This document shows, piece after piece, positions 1 through 8,976 of a stretch of DNA of 64,000 nt. Location of the stretch: assembly GCF_001905595.1 (NCBI RefSeq), contig NZ_LIXI01000011.1, positions 337,501-401,500 of the forward strand, given 5' to 3'. The position numbers were made by a program, and so were the translations under genes. How positions within the stretch are numbered: the first letter of the stretch is position 1; each line of letters begins with the position of its first letter. The notes beneath the pieces were generated by a model that saw only the letters and a list, made by a program, of their open reading frames with translations, was not told the origin of the DNA and did no database searches. Source of the DNA: Streptomyces sp. CB00316 (lineage in GTDB: Bacteria; Actinomycetota; Actinomycetes; Streptomycetales; Streptomycetaceae).

Positions 1-35
1 TTTGGCACGCTGTTGAGTTCTCAAGGAACGGACGC
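1..35 (-). promoter_or_regulatory. rRNA operon leader with boxA-like antitermination element
   Basis: Read on the minus strand this end contains CTTGAGAACTCAACAGCGTG. This matches the boxA-type antitermination sequence that actinobacteria carry in the 16S rRNA leader and 16S-23S spacer. The 16S gene itself would lie to the left, outside the window. The assignment rests on this motif and on the two promoter-like repeats just upstream of it. Confidence 0.7.
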
Positions 36-89
36 TTCCTTCGGTCCCGTTTCACCGGGGCCCTCCGGGCGCTTCCCTTCGTTCTTGCC

Positions 90-215
90 TTTCCGACTCT
101 ATCAGACTCTTATCTGTCCGATTCCCGGTCGAAGCGGGTCTCGCTCTTCGCTTCAGGTAATTCGCTTTTCGCGGTATTCCCTTTCGGCGAGTCCGACTCT
201 ATCAGGCCTTCTCCG
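90..215 (-). promoter_or_regulatory. Tandem rRNA operon promoters
   Basis: The 14-mer TCCGACTCTATCAG occurs at 92-105 and again at 192-205, exactly 100 bp apart. Read on the minus strand each copy gives CTGATAGAGTCGGA, with TAGAGT as a good -10 hexamer (96-101 and 196-201). Streptomyces rRNA operons are known to carry several tandem promoters spread over a few hundred bases. Clear -35 hexamers are not obvious. Both copies read left toward the boxA leader, so I infer two of the rrn promoters. Confidence 0.6.
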
Positions 216-506
216 TTTCCCTGACCACGTCCCTCGGGCATGCCAAAGAGAGGTTCAGGGTTAGGATCTAGGCTTAAAGGTCGCCGCCGACCCCCGACTC
301 AAAGTCGCGTTGGGGTCAGGCAGGAGTACGACAGTACAGGCCGCCGGGCATCGAGGCAAATCGCTTGCGGGGCACTCCTAGGCCTGTCAACCGGGCGGTC
401 TCGGGCGGAACCGGGACTTCATATGACTTACTCTGCTGAGCAGTACGCCGCCCCCACATCAGCCGCGGCGGCGACACCTGAATCTCCACCTCCTGGGAGG
501 CTCCCC
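216..506. other. Region between the rrn promoters and crr
   Basis: No gene is supported here. A nested hairpin is visible at 289-317: GACCCCCGACT pairs with AGTCGCGTTGGGGTC around a CAA loop. An in-frame ATG at 423 would extend Crr by 28 residues, but it has no ribosome site and the extension is low in complexity. A promoter for crr-ptsI must lie here, yet no convincing -35/-10 pair and no DasR operator could be picked out by eye. Confidence 0.5.
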
Positions 507-956
507 ATGACCAACGTGACGTCCCCTCTTGCTGGACGCGCCATCGGACTCACCGCGGTTCCCGACCCGGTCTTCTCCGGCGCGATGGTCGGTCCCGGCA
601 CCGCCATCGACCCCGTACGTGAGCCCTCCGAGGCCGTGTCCCCGGTCGACGGCATCGTCGTCTCTCTGCACCCGCACGCGTTCGTCGTCGTCGACGCCGA
701 CGGGCACGGGGTTCTGACGCACCTCGGTATCGACACCGTCCAGCTCAACGGCGAGGGCTTCGAACTTCTCGTCAACAAGGGGGACACGGTGACCCGTGGC
801 CAGAGCATCGTGCGCTGGGACCCGGCCGGCGTCGAGGCGGCCGGTAAGTCGCCCATCTGCCCGATCGTGGCCCTGGAGGCCACCGCCGAGTCGCTCTCCG
901 ATGTCCGTGAGGACGGGGACGTGAAAGTCGGCGACACGCTCTTCGGCTGGCAGTAA
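507..956 (+). CDS. crr: PTS glucose-type EIIA component (Crr)
   Basis: 149 residues, close to the usual length of single-domain IIA-Glc proteins. It accepts a phosphoryl group from HPr in the cytoplasm and passes it to EIIB domains of sugar permeases. In Streptomyces the main known route is N-acetylglucosamine uptake. The phosphorylated histidine is His72 in LTHLGIDTV, and the supporting active-site histidine is His57 in HPHAF. I chose the ATG at 507 because GGGAGG lies 7 bases upstream and the protein then begins right at the family core; longer in-frame starts (GTG/ATG at 240 and 423) add non-homologous sequence. ptsI follows 76 bp downstream in the same orientation, so the two are probably cotranscribed. 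Confidence 0.95.
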   Translation: MTNVTSPLAGRAIGLTAVPDPVFSGAMVGPGTAIDPVREPSEAVSPVDGIVVSLHPHAFVVVDADGHGVLTHLGIDTVQLNGEGFELLVNKGDTVTRGQSIVRWDPAGVEAAGKSPICPIVALEATAESLSDVREDGDVKVGDTLFGWQ

Positions 957-1032
957 CACCTCGGGCGCAGTGACAAGCCAGTTGCACAACCACCGCGGTG
1001 GCTCGGTCGCCGCACAACCGGAGACGGGTGAA

Positions 1033-2703
1033 ATGGAGACAACGCTGCGAGGCGTCGGCGTGAGCCACGGTGTGGCCATCGGCGAGGTTCGGCACATGGG
1101 TACGGCGGTGCTGGAGCCACCCGCCAAATCGATTCCCGCGGAGGAGGCCGGTCGCGAACAGGGGCGCGCCCGGCAGGCGGTGGAGGCCGTCGCGGCTGAT
1201 CTGATCGCGCGCGGCAATCTGGCCGGCGGTGAGGCACAGCATGTGCTCGAGGCGCAGGCCATGATGGCCCAGGACCCCGAGTTGATGTCCGATGTCGACC
1301 GGCGTATCGCCGTGGGCAGCACCGCTGAGCGCGCGGTGTACGACGCGTTCGCCGCGTACCGGGCGCTGCTCGCCAATGCCGGGGAGTACCTGGCCGGGCG
1401 GGTCGCCGACCTCGACGACGTACGGAACCGGATCGTGGCTCGGCTGCTCGGTGTGCCGATGCCCGGGGTTCCGGACAGCGACGAGCCGTACGTGCTCATC
1501 GCCCGCGATCTGGCGCCGGCGGACACGGCGCTGCTCGACCCGACTCTGGTGCTCGGCTTCGTCACCGAGGAGGGTGGGCCGACCAGCCACAGTGCCATCC
1601 TGGCGCGGGCGCTCGGTGTTCCGGCCGTGGTGGCTCTGCCCGGCGCCGGTGAGCTGGCCGAGGGCACGGTCGTTGCGGTGGACGGCAGCACCGGCGAGAT
1701 CTTCGTCGATCCGAGCGCCGAGAAGCGTGCGGAGATGGAGGCCGCCGCCGCTGCTCGTAAGGCGGCGCTGTCCTCCTCGACCGGTCCGGGCGCAACGTCC
1801 GACGGGCACAAGGTGCCGCTGCTCGCCAATGTCGGCGGTCCGGGCGACGTGCCCGCGGCGGTCGAGGCGGGGGCCGAGGGCGTCGGGCTGTTCCGCACCG
1901 AGTTCCTCTTCCTGGACGACAGCAAGCAGGCTCCTTCCGAGGAGAAGCAGGTCGCGGCCTACCGTGCGGTGCTGGAAGCGTTCCCCGAGGGGCGTGTCGT
2001 CGTGCGCGTACTGGACGCCGGCGCCGACAAGCCGCTGGACTTCCTGACGCCGGCCGACGAGCCGAACCCGGCGCTCGGTGTCCGGGGGCTGCGCAGCCTG
2101 CTGGACCACCCGGAGGTGTTGCGTACGCAGCTGACCGCACTGGCGAAGGCCGCCGAGGGTCTGCCGGTGTACCTGGAGGTCATGGCGCCCATGGTGGCCG
2201 ACCGCATCGACGCCAAGGCGTTCGCGGACGCGTGCCGTGAGGCCGGACTGCAGGCGAAGTTCGGGGCGATGGTGGAGATTCCGTCCGCCGCTCTGCGGGC
2301 ACGGTCGATCCTCCAGGAGGTCGAGTTCCTGTCGCTGGGAACCAACGACCTGGCGCAGTACACCTTCGCGGCCGACCGTCAGGTGGGTGCGGTGTCGCGG
2401 CTCCAGGACCCGTGGCAGCCGGCGCTGCTGGATCTCGTCGCGCTGTCCGCCGAGGCGGCTCGCGCCGAGGGCAAGAGCTGTGGTGTCTGTGGTGAGGCCG
2501 CCGCGGATCCGCTGCTGGCCTGTGTGCTGACCGGTCTGGGTGTCACCTCGCTCTCCATGGGTGCCGCGTCCATTCCCTATGTGCGCGCCACGCTGGCCAA
2601 GTACACGCTGGCCCAGTGCGAGCGTGCGGCCAACGCCGCCCGGTCGGCCGACTCCGCCGAAGAGGCGCGCGACGCCGCTCAGGCTGTGCTGTCCGGCGAG
2701 TAG
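1033..2703 (+). CDS. ptsI: PTS Enzyme I, phosphoenolpyruvate-protein phosphotransferase
   Basis: 556 residues. It takes phosphate from phosphoenolpyruvate and passes it to HPr, the first step of all PTS sugar uptake. The N-terminal swivelling domain has the phosphohistidine His186 in GGPTSHSAI. The C-terminal PEP-binding barrel has GLFRTEFLF, the second signature FLSLGTNDLAQY, and the active-site Cys486 in GVCGE. The start is the ATG at 1033 (METTLRGVGVSHG), with GAGACGG just upstream; the GTG at 970 would add 21 residues with no family similarity. It follows crr and is closed by a strong terminator at 2723. The gene for HPr (ptsH) is not in this window. Confidence 0.96.
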   Translation: METTLRGVGVSHGVAIGEVRHMGTAVLEPPAKSIPAEEAGREQGRARQAVEAVAADLIARGNLAGGEAQHVLEAQAMMAQDPELMSDVDRRIAVGSTAERAVYDAFAAYRALLANAGEYLAGRVADLDDVRNRIVARLLGVPMPGVPDSDEPYVLIARDLAPADTALLDPTLVLGFVTEEGGPTSHSAILARALGVPAVVALPGAGELAEGTVVAVDGSTGEIFVDPSAEKRAEMEAAAAARKAALSSSTGPGATSDGHKVPLLANVGGPGDVPAAVEAGAEGVGLFRTEFLFLDDSKQAPSEEKQVAAYRAVLEAFPEGRVVVRVLDAGADKPLDFLTPADEPNPALGVRGLRSLLDHPEVLRTQLTALAKAAEGLPVYLEVMAPMVADRIDAKAFADACREAGLQAKFGAMVEIPSAALRARSILQEVEFLSLGTNDLAQYTFAADRQVGAVSRLQDPWQPALLDLVALSAEAARAEGKSCGVCGEAAADPLLACVLTGLGVTSLSMGAASIPYVRATLAKYTLAQCERAANAARSADSAEEARDAAQAVLSGE

Positions 2704-2722
2704 CCGCACGGCGTTGTCTGTC

Positions 2723-2757
2723 GGAGGGGCTTCCCGCCATGGGGCGGGGAGCCCCTC
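2723..2757. terminator. Bidirectional intrinsic terminator after ptsI
   Basis: GGAGGGGCTTCCCGCC pairs with GGGCGGGGAGCCCCTCC around a short ATG loop, followed by TTCT. It sits between the convergent genes ptsI (ends 2703) and the minus-strand gene ending at 2774, so it can serve both. Confidence 0.8.
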
Positions 2758-2773
2758 CTTCTGTGTGCCCTCG

Positions 2774-3721
2774 TCAGTGGTGCCTCTCCGCGGGGTCGGC
2801 TCCGATGTCGAAGCCGGCGCTGTACTCCACGCCGGATTCCGGGGAGACGGGCTCTCCGGTCTCGGCGTCGGTGCAGTAGGCGTTGAAGACCTCGCCCGCG
2901 GTGAGCGGGGCGAGGGCGCCAGTCGCCAGTCGCCAGCCGTGGACGCGGTCCGGGCTGTCGGGGGTGCTGGTGCGGAGCACCACTCCCCCGGGCGACTCCA
3001 GGGCGATCGCCACTGCGAGCACGGTGGCGAACTCCGCTCCTTCCGAGGTGTCCAGGCAGGCCGGTCCCGTGGCGTCTCGGTAGGTGTGGAGCACCGCGAG
3101 GAGCTGGTCGTTCTCCGTCGGGGTGGAGCAGACCAGGTGGTGAGTGCCCGGCCCTGCCGTTTCCAGCAGGCGTGTCAGGAGGTGGGAGGCCCGGTCGAAG
3201 GCCGCGCGTCCGATGTCCTGGCCGCAGTCAACGCAGGCGCCGAGGTCGGCGAGGAGGAGCGTGGCGTACTCCCAGGTGGCCTGGCGGACCGCGCGGGAGA
3301 CCAGAAGCGGGATGAGGTCGCTCAGCCGTTGGCCGGTGTAGGCGACGGTGGCTCCGGCGGCGGCGATCTCGGCGGTGAAGCGGCTGCGGCTGGCGCCGGT
3401 GTCCGCGTCGAGTCCGGACTCGGCACAGAACTCCGCGTAGTCCTCGGGGTCGAAGAGGGCGATCGTGGTGTGCACGCCCTGGGCGGCCAGTGTCTTGAGC
3501 AGGCCCTCGACCTGGTGCAGATAGGCGGTGTGGTCGTCGAAGGGGAAGGTGCGGTAGCGGCGCATGACCGCGAAGTCCTGGGCGTCGACCAGGAGGCCGA
3601 CGGTGCTGGGGGCTTCGCGGCGCAGTGTGCGTCGCAGGGTGGTGCCCTGTTTGGTGCCGGGTTTGATGCGGTGCTTCGCGTTGGGTGCGGAGCTGTGCTT
3701 GGTGTTGTCCTGCTGCGCCAT
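2774..3721 (-). CDS. Conserved protein of unknown function
   Basis: 315 residues; I do not recognise a named family. It starts with a basic, polar tail of about 35 residues (MAQQDNTKHSSAP...), followed by an alpha/beta region with LLVDAQDFAVMRRYRTFPFD and, further on, LLLADLGACVDCGQDIG. No signal peptide or membrane segment is visible. The ATG at 3721 is preferred because AGGGGGA lies 7 bases upstream; an upstream GTG would add 11 residues. It has its own terminator at 2723, shared with ptsI. The next gene upstream on the same strand, aacS, ends 63 bp away, so read-through is possible. Gene order next to ptsI hints at a genus-level core protein, but nothing in the sequence gives its role. Confidence 0.8.
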   Translation of the reverse strand: MAQQDNTKHSSAPNAKHRIKPGTKQGTTLRRTLRREAPSTVGLLVDAQDFAVMRRYRTFPFDDHTAYLHQVEGLLKTLAAQGVHTTIALFDPEDYAEFCAESGLDADTGASRSRFTAEIAAAGATVAYTGQRLSDLIPLLVSRAVRQATWEYATLLLADLGACVDCGQDIGRAAFDRASHLLTRLLETAGPGTHHLVCSTPTENDQLLAVLHTYRDATGPACLDTSEGAEFATVLAVAIALESPGGVVLRTSTPDSPDRVHGWRLATGALAPLTAGEVFNAYCTDAETGEPVSPESGVEYSAGFDIGADPAERHH

Positions 3722-3784
3722 GTGTCCCCCTGTGCGCGGTGAATCCTTGCTCACTCAGCGTAACCAGGGGGACTGACAAGCGGC

Positions 3785-5764
3785 CTAGCGGCGGCGGTTC
3801 GCGGCCAGTTCGGCGTAGAAGTGGAGCAGGTCGAGGTTGTCGACGGAACCCGGGTTGACCGCCTTGGCGAGCTCGGTGCCCTGGAGCAGGCGCTTGACCG
3901 GGACCTCGATGCGCTTGCCGGTGAGGGTGTGCGGGATGGCGGGGACCTCGATGACCTCGTCCGGTACGTGGCGCGGGGAGAGGTTCTCGCGGATGGTCGC
4001 CTTGATCGCGGCGCGCAGGTCGTCGTCGAGGGTGGCGCCTTCGGCGAGGTGGACGAAGAGCGGCATCCAGTACCCGCCGTCAGGCTCTTCGAGGCCGATG
4101 ACGAGGGACTCGCGGATCTCGGGGAGCCGTTCCACGGCCTCGTAGATGTCGGCGGAGCCCATGCGGACGCCCTGGCGGTTCAGGGTGGAGTCGGAGCGGC
4201 CGTGGATGATCACCGAGCCGTGGTCGGTGATGGTGATCCAGTCGCCGTGGCGCCAGACGCCGGGGTACATGTCGAAGTAGCTGTCGTGGTAGCGGCTGCC
4301 GTCGGGGTCGTTCCAGAAGCGGATCGGCATGGACGGGAGCGGGTTGGTCACCACCAGTTCGCCGACCTCGTCCGTGAGGGGCTTGCCGGCCGGGTCCCAG
4401 GACTGGAGGTCGGTGCCGAGGCAGGGGGCCTGGAGCTCGCCGATGTGGACCGGGAGCGTGGGGACCGCTCCGGCGAAGCAACTGCAGACGTCGGTGCCGC
4501 CACTGACCGAGGCGATCCAGAGGTCCTCGGCCACCTCGTCGTGGAGCCAGCGGAAGCCGTCGGGCGGGAGCGGGGAGCCGGTGGTGGCGACACACTGGAC
4601 GCGGGAGAGGTCGAAGTCGCGGCCCGGGTGGATGTCGGCCTTGCGGCAGGCCATGACGTACGCGGCGGAGGTGCCGTAGAGGGTGGCGCCGGTCTGTTCG
4701 GCGATCCGCCACTGGGCGCTGACGTCCGGGTGACCGGGGCTGCCGTCGTACAGGACGACGGTGGTGCCGGTGAGGAGGCCGGAGACGAGGAAGTTCCACA
4801 TCATCCAGCCGGTGGAGGTGTACCAGAAGAAGCGGTCCTCGGGGCCGAGGTCGCAGTGGAGGCCGAGCTGCTTGAAGTGTTCGAGCAGGATGCCGCCCTG
4901 GGACTGGACGATGGCCTTGGGCAGGCCGGTGGTGCCGGAGGAGTAGAGGACCCAGAGCGGGTGGTCGAAGGGGACCTGTTCGAAGACCGGCTCGGTGTCG
5001 GCGGAGGTGAGGGCGGCCCAGGCGAGGGCGCCTTCGGGGGCGTCGGTGCCGAGCAGCGGGATGTGGACGACGGCGCGCAGGGTGGGCAGCTCGCGGCGGA
5101 GTTCGGCGACGGTCTCCGTGCGGTCGTGCTCCTTGCCGCCGTAGCGGTAGCCGTCGACGGTGAAGAGGACGACGGGTTCGATCTGCTGGAACCGGTCGAG
5201 GACGCTGCGGGCGCCGAAGTCGGGGGCGCAGGAGGTCCAGACGCCGCCGACGGCCGCGGTGGCCAGGAAGGCGACGACGGCCTGCGGGATGTTCGGGAGG
5301 TAGCCGCTGACACGGTCGCCGGGGGTGACGCCGAGGGCGCGGAGTTCGGCGGCGAGGGCGCCGACCTGGCGGCGGAGTTCGGCCCAGCTGATGGGCACCT
5401 GGGTGTGGGTCTCGTCGACGTACAGCAGGGCGGGGCTGTCCGCGCGGGCCGGGTTCTCCGCGGTGCGCAGGGCGTGCTCGGCGTAGTTGAGGGTGGCGCC
5501 GGGGAACCAGGTGGCGCCGGGCATGGTGCGGTCGCCGAGGACGCTCTCGTACGGCCTGGAGAAGCGGATGTCGAACCACTCGGCGACGGCCTGCCAGAAG
5601 GTGTCGAGCTCGTCGACGGACCAGCGGTGCAGGGCCTCGTACCCGCCCTCGGCCGGAGCCCCGAAGCGGCTCGCGGCCCAGCTCTGGAAGCGGGTCACGG
5701 CCGCGGCCTCGATGCGCTCGGGGCTGGGCTGCCAGAGGGGGGCGTCGGGCGTGGCTGCGGTCAT
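3785..5764 (-). CDS. Acetoacetate-CoA ligase (acetoacetyl-CoA synthetase)
   Basis: 659 residues, the normal length for this adenylate-forming enzyme, which makes acetoacetyl-CoA from acetoacetate, ATP and CoA in the cytoplasm. The N-terminus has the AACS-specific segment (WQPSPERIEAAAVTRF). The ATP motif YSSGTTGLPKAIVQSQGG lies near residue 275, and the adenylation lysine in TLTGKRIEVPVKRLL lies near residue 615. The start is the ATG at 5764; the open frame continues upstream, but only as low-complexity Arg/Pro sequence. The gene stands alone, divergent from the GH31 gene. It could serve polyhydroxybutyrate or leucine turnover, but neighbours do not say which. Confidence 0.92.
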   Translation of the reverse strand: MTAATPDAPLWQPSPERIEAAAVTRFQSWAASRFGAPAEGGYEALHRWSVDELDTFWQAVAEWFDIRFSRPYESVLGDRTMPGATWFPGATLNYAEHALRTAENPARADSPALLYVDETHTQVPISWAELRRQVGALAAELRALGVTPGDRVSGYLPNIPQAVVAFLATAAVGGVWTSCAPDFGARSVLDRFQQIEPVVLFTVDGYRYGGKEHDRTETVAELRRELPTLRAVVHIPLLGTDAPEGALAWAALTSADTEPVFEQVPFDHPLWVLYSSGTTGLPKAIVQSQGGILLEHFKQLGLHCDLGPEDRFFWYTSTGWMMWNFLVSGLLTGTTVVLYDGSPGHPDVSAQWRIAEQTGATLYGTSAAYVMACRKADIHPGRDFDLSRVQCVATTGSPLPPDGFRWLHDEVAEDLWIASVSGGTDVCSCFAGAVPTLPVHIGELQAPCLGTDLQSWDPAGKPLTDEVGELVVTNPLPSMPIRFWNDPDGSRYHDSYFDMYPGVWRHGDWITITDHGSVIIHGRSDSTLNRQGVRMGSADIYEAVERLPEIRESLVIGLEEPDGGYWMPLFVHLAEGATLDDDLRAAIKATIRENLSPRHVPDEVIEVPAIPHTLTGKRIEVPVKRLLQGTELAKAVNPGSVDNLDLLHFYAELAANRRR

Positions 5765-5978
5765 GGGGCGGCTCCCTGGCTGGACGGGTACGCGGGTGGC
5801 GTGTGGGCGCGCACGGGCTGGGGTGTGCGCGTGAGCGGCTGACACGGACGATGCCATGTGATCGTCTTCGGCACCAGGGTGGCCCGGCGTGATGCCGGCT
5901 TCGATTCCTCGGCCGAGGTGGGTGAACGGGAGTTGAACGGGGGGTTCTGCGGTCCTGGCGGGTGGCAGGGTGTGCGCC

Positions 5979-8342
5979 ATGGACGGTCGTGACCTGGTGC
6001 GTCGGGTGAGGTTGGTCGGTTCGGTACGGGGGCTGCGTACGGTGCGCGCGGCCTGGCGGCGCCGGTCGGCGGATGCGCGTGCGCTGCCTCCGCGCGGTGC
6101 GGAGCGGGCCCGGGTGCCCGGTGCTCTGGTGGGGGCGGAGCCGGGTCCGGGCGGGGGTGTGGTGCGGTTCGCCCGTTCGGAGCTGCGGATCCGGGTGGCG
6201 GTGGGCGGTGCGGTGTTCTGGGCGTGGGACGGGGCCGATCCGCTGCCGTCGTACGCGTTGGCGGGTGAGGTGCCGGCGGCGGATCCGCGGGCGGTGCTGG
6301 AGCCGGACAAGGACGGCGGCTGGCAGGTGGTCTCCGAGCGGCTGACCGTGGTGGTGTCGCGGACCGGTGCGGTGGAGCTGCGGACCCCGGGCGGGGTGCT
6401 GCTGCGGCGGGAGCTGCCGCCGCGCTGGTGGGAGCCGGTGGGCGGGGGCGCGGTGCGGTGGGTGCAGCGGTCGGAGGTGCCGGCGGACGCGCGGTTCTTC
6501 GGTCTCGGCGGGCGGGCGTCGGGGCCCCGGCTGCGGGACGGGGCGTACGGGCTGTGGAACACGGACCCGGGCGGGCGGTTCGGTCCGGGGGACGATCCGC
6601 TGTATCTGACGATGCCGGTGCAGGTGGTGGTGTCGGACGCGGGGACGCACCTGGCGTTCCACGACAACACCTGGGCGGGCCGGGTGGTGGTGCGGGAGGG
6701 CGAGGAGGGCGCGGGCTCCGGGCACGACCGGCCGGGGACCTGTGAGGTGCGGATGGAGGGTGGTCCGCTGCGGTGCTGGGTGGTGGCGGGGACGCCGGCC
6801 CGGGTGCTGCGGGGGTGGACGGCGCTGACGGGTGCGCCGGCGGTGCCGCCGTCGTGGGCGCTGGGGCCGCAGCACGCCCGGTGGGGGTTCGGGAGTGAGC
6901 GGGAGGTGCGGCGGGTGGTGGCCGGGTACCGGGAGCGGGGGCTCCCGCTGTCCGTGCTGCATCTGGACATCGACCACTACGACGCGCACCGGGTGTTCAC
7001 GGTCGACCGGGGGCGGTTCCCTTCGCTGCCCGGGCTGGCGAAGGAGTTGTGCGAGGAGGGCGTGCGGCTGGTGTCGATCGTGGATCCGGCGGTGAAGGCG
7101 GCGCCGGGGGACGCGGTGTTCGACGCGGGCGTGGCGCTCGGGGAGCGTGGGGCGTACGTCCGGGACGCGCGGGGGCGGGTGGTGGTGGGTGAGGTGTGGC
7201 CGGGGGCGTGCGTCTATCCGGATTTCACCGATCCGGTTGTGCGGGAATGGTGGGGATCTCTGTACGAGGAGCGGCTTGGGCAGGGCTTCTCGGGGGTCTG
7301 GCACGACATGAACGAGCCGGTGTCGTTCACCGCGTTCGGGGATCCGTCACTGCCTCGTTCGGCCCGGCATGTCCTGGAGGGCGCGGGTGGTGATCATCGC
7401 GAGGCGCACAACGTGTACGGGCTGGCGATGGCGCGTGCCGGGTACGAGGGGCTGCTGCGGCTGCGTCCCGAGGAGCGGCCGTTCCTGTTCTCGCGGTCGG
7501 GGTGGGCGGGGATGCAGAGGTACGGGGGCACCTGGTCCGGTGATGTGTCGACCGGGTGGCCGGGGCTGCGGGCCTCGCTCTCGCTGGTGCTGGGTCTCGG
7601 GCTGTGCGGGGTGCCGTACTCGGGTCCGGATGTGGGCGGGTTCGACGGGTTCCCGTCGCCGGAGCTGTATCTGCGGTGGTTCCAGCTGGGCGCCTACCTG
7701 CCGCTGTTCCGGACCCATTCGGCGATCGACGCGGGGCGCCGGGAGCCGTGGGAGTTCGGGCCCGAGGTGCTGGACCACGCGCGGGCGGCGCTGGTGGAGC
7801 GGGAGCGGCTGCACCCGTACTTCGTGACGCTGTCGCACGTGGCGCGGCTGTCGGGGGCGCCCTATGTGCGGCCGGTGTGGTGGGCGGCGCCCGGTGACCG
7901 GGCGTTGCGGGGGTGCGAGGACACGTTCCTGCTGGGCGATGCGCTGCTGGTGGCGCCGGTGATGGAGGCCGGTGCGGACCGACGGGTGGTGCGGCTGCCG
8001 CGGGGGCGCTGGTACGACACGGTGACCGGGCGGGCGTACGAGGGGCCGGGACCGGTGGTGGTGGACGCGCCGCTTTCCCGGATTCCGGTGCTGGCCCGGG
8101 CGGGGGCGGTGGTTCCGGTGCGGGACGCGGACGGTGAGCTGGAGCTGGAGGTGTGGGCGCCGGCGCCGGGGCGTAGGGGGGGCGGGCTGGTGGTCCGGGA
8201 CCCGGGTGACGGGTGGGCCGAGGCCGAAGCGGAGCGGTATGTGTCGCGGTGGGAGGGCGAACGGGTCGTGGTGGAGCGGGACGGCGGGGAGGGGGCGGGG
8301 GCGGTGGGGCTTCCGGTGCGGGTCCGGGGGGTGGCGGAGTAA
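5979..8342 (+). CDS. Glycoside hydrolase family 31 (alpha-glucosidase type)
   Basis: 787 residues, cytoplasmic by lack of a signal peptide. GH31 enzymes release alpha-linked glucose or xylose. The catalytic nucleophile is Asp443 in GVWHDMNEP and the acid/base is Asp522 in WSGDVSTGW. An N-terminal beta-rich domain and C-terminal beta domains flank the barrel, as usual. The ATG at 5979 has GGCAGGG nearby; a GTG at 5970 is also possible. The 214-bp divergent gap to the acetoacetyl-CoA synthetase gene holds a perfect 12-bp palindrome CCTCGGCCGAGG at 5907-5918, a candidate operator. Substrate (maltose, isomaltose, sulfoquinovose or xyloside) cannot be told from motifs alone. Confidence 0.9.
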   Translation: MDGRDLVRRVRLVGSVRGLRTVRAAWRRRSADARALPPRGAERARVPGALVGAEPGPGGGVVRFARSELRIRVAVGGAVFWAWDGADPLPSYALAGEVPAADPRAVLEPDKDGGWQVVSERLTVVVSRTGAVELRTPGGVLLRRELPPRWWEPVGGGAVRWVQRSEVPADARFFGLGGRASGPRLRDGAYGLWNTDPGGRFGPGDDPLYLTMPVQVVVSDAGTHLAFHDNTWAGRVVVREGEEGAGSGHDRPGTCEVRMEGGPLRCWVVAGTPARVLRGWTALTGAPAVPPSWALGPQHARWGFGSEREVRRVVAGYRERGLPLSVLHLDIDHYDAHRVFTVDRGRFPSLPGLAKELCEEGVRLVSIVDPAVKAAPGDAVFDAGVALGERGAYVRDARGRVVVGEVWPGACVYPDFTDPVVREWWGSLYEERLGQGFSGVWHDMNEPVSFTAFGDPSLPRSARHVLEGAGGDHREAHNVYGLAMARAGYEGLLRLRPEERPFLFSRSGWAGMQRYGGTWSGDVSTGWPGLRASLSLVLGLGLCGVPYSGPDVGGFDGFPSPELYLRWFQLGAYLPLFRTHSAIDAGRREPWEFGPEVLDHARAALVERERLHPYFVTLSHVARLSGAPYVRPVWWAAPGDRALRGCEDTFLLGDALLVAPVMEAGADRRVVRLPRGRWYDTVTGRAYEGPGPVVVDAPLSRIPVLARAGAVVPVRDADGELELEVWAPAPGRRGGGLVVRDPGDGWAEAEAERYVSRWEGERVVVERDGGEGAGAVGLPVRVRGVAE

Positions 8343-8349
8343 CAAGGAC

Positions 8350-8916
8350 TCAGCCGTAGCGGCCCGCGAACCAGGCGTTCACCGCTTCCGTGTGCAGCGG
8401 GAAGGCCAGCGGGCGCGGGGCCTGGAGGATCTCGTACCCCGAGGTCTCGCGGGTGGGGACGGAGGGCGGCAGGCTCGTCAGGGGGCGCTGCGGGAGGAGC
8501 CCGAAGAGCAGGAGGTGGCCGGCCGTGTCACTGAGGGCGTCGGCGAGGCGGACGTCCCGTTCGTCGGCCTCGATCCCGGTCTCCTCGCGCAGTTCGCGGA
8601 CGACCGCGTGGCGCCAGTCCTCGGCATGGTCGATGAAGCCGCCGGGCAGTGCCGTGCCGCCCTTCTGCGGCGGGATGGTGCGCGTGATGACGACGAGTCC
8701 GGCCGAGGCCGGGCGGGTCACGGGGAGCAGCGCCACGGCGACCGGGAGCGGGTTGCGGTAGACGGTGGTGCCGCAGCGGGGGCAGGTGCGCGGCCAGGTG
8801 CCGGGAGCAGCCAGGGCGGGGTACGGGGCTCCGCAGGTGGAGCAGTGGGAGTCCCTGACGTACGGGGTCGGCTGCCGACCGGTCGTCGGGGCGGGGCTGT
8901 TGGTGGGCTCGGACAC
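8350..8916 (-). CDS. Nudix hydrolase with zinc ribbon
   Basis: 188 residues. Nudix enzymes cleave nucleoside diphosphates linked to another group. The Nudix box spans about residues 93-115 (GGFIDHAED ... RELREETGI) and has the full GX5EX7REUXEEXGU pattern. It is preceded by a zinc ribbon with Cys25, Cys28, Cys45 and Cys48, an arrangement seen in NudC-like and related proteins. The start is a GTG. TACAGT ends 6 bases before it, which suggests a leaderless transcript. It converges on the GH31 gene, with only 7 bp between the stops. Substrate unknown. Confidence 0.88.
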   Translation of the reverse strand: MSEPTNSPAPTTGRQPTPYVRDSHCSTCGAPYPALAAPGTWPRTCPRCGTTVYRNPLPVAVALLPVTRPASAGLVVITRTIPPQKGGTALPGGFIDHAEDWRHAVVRELREETGIEADERDVRLADALSDTAGHLLLFGLLPQRPLTSLPPSVPTRETSGYEILQAPRPLAFPLHTEAVNAWFAGRYG

Positions 8917-8976
8917 GGGCGGACTGTATCCGATCGTCCTTTCGCCGGGGCGCCGAAGCCGATAGACGGTGTGACC

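Noticed and set aside
257..506. DasR operator upstream of crr
   Set aside because: DasR is known to act on crr-ptsI in S. coelicolor, so I looked for GGTCTAGACC-like sequence. The best string, GGATCTAGGCTT near 264, does not align with the consensus without a gap. I do not report a site.
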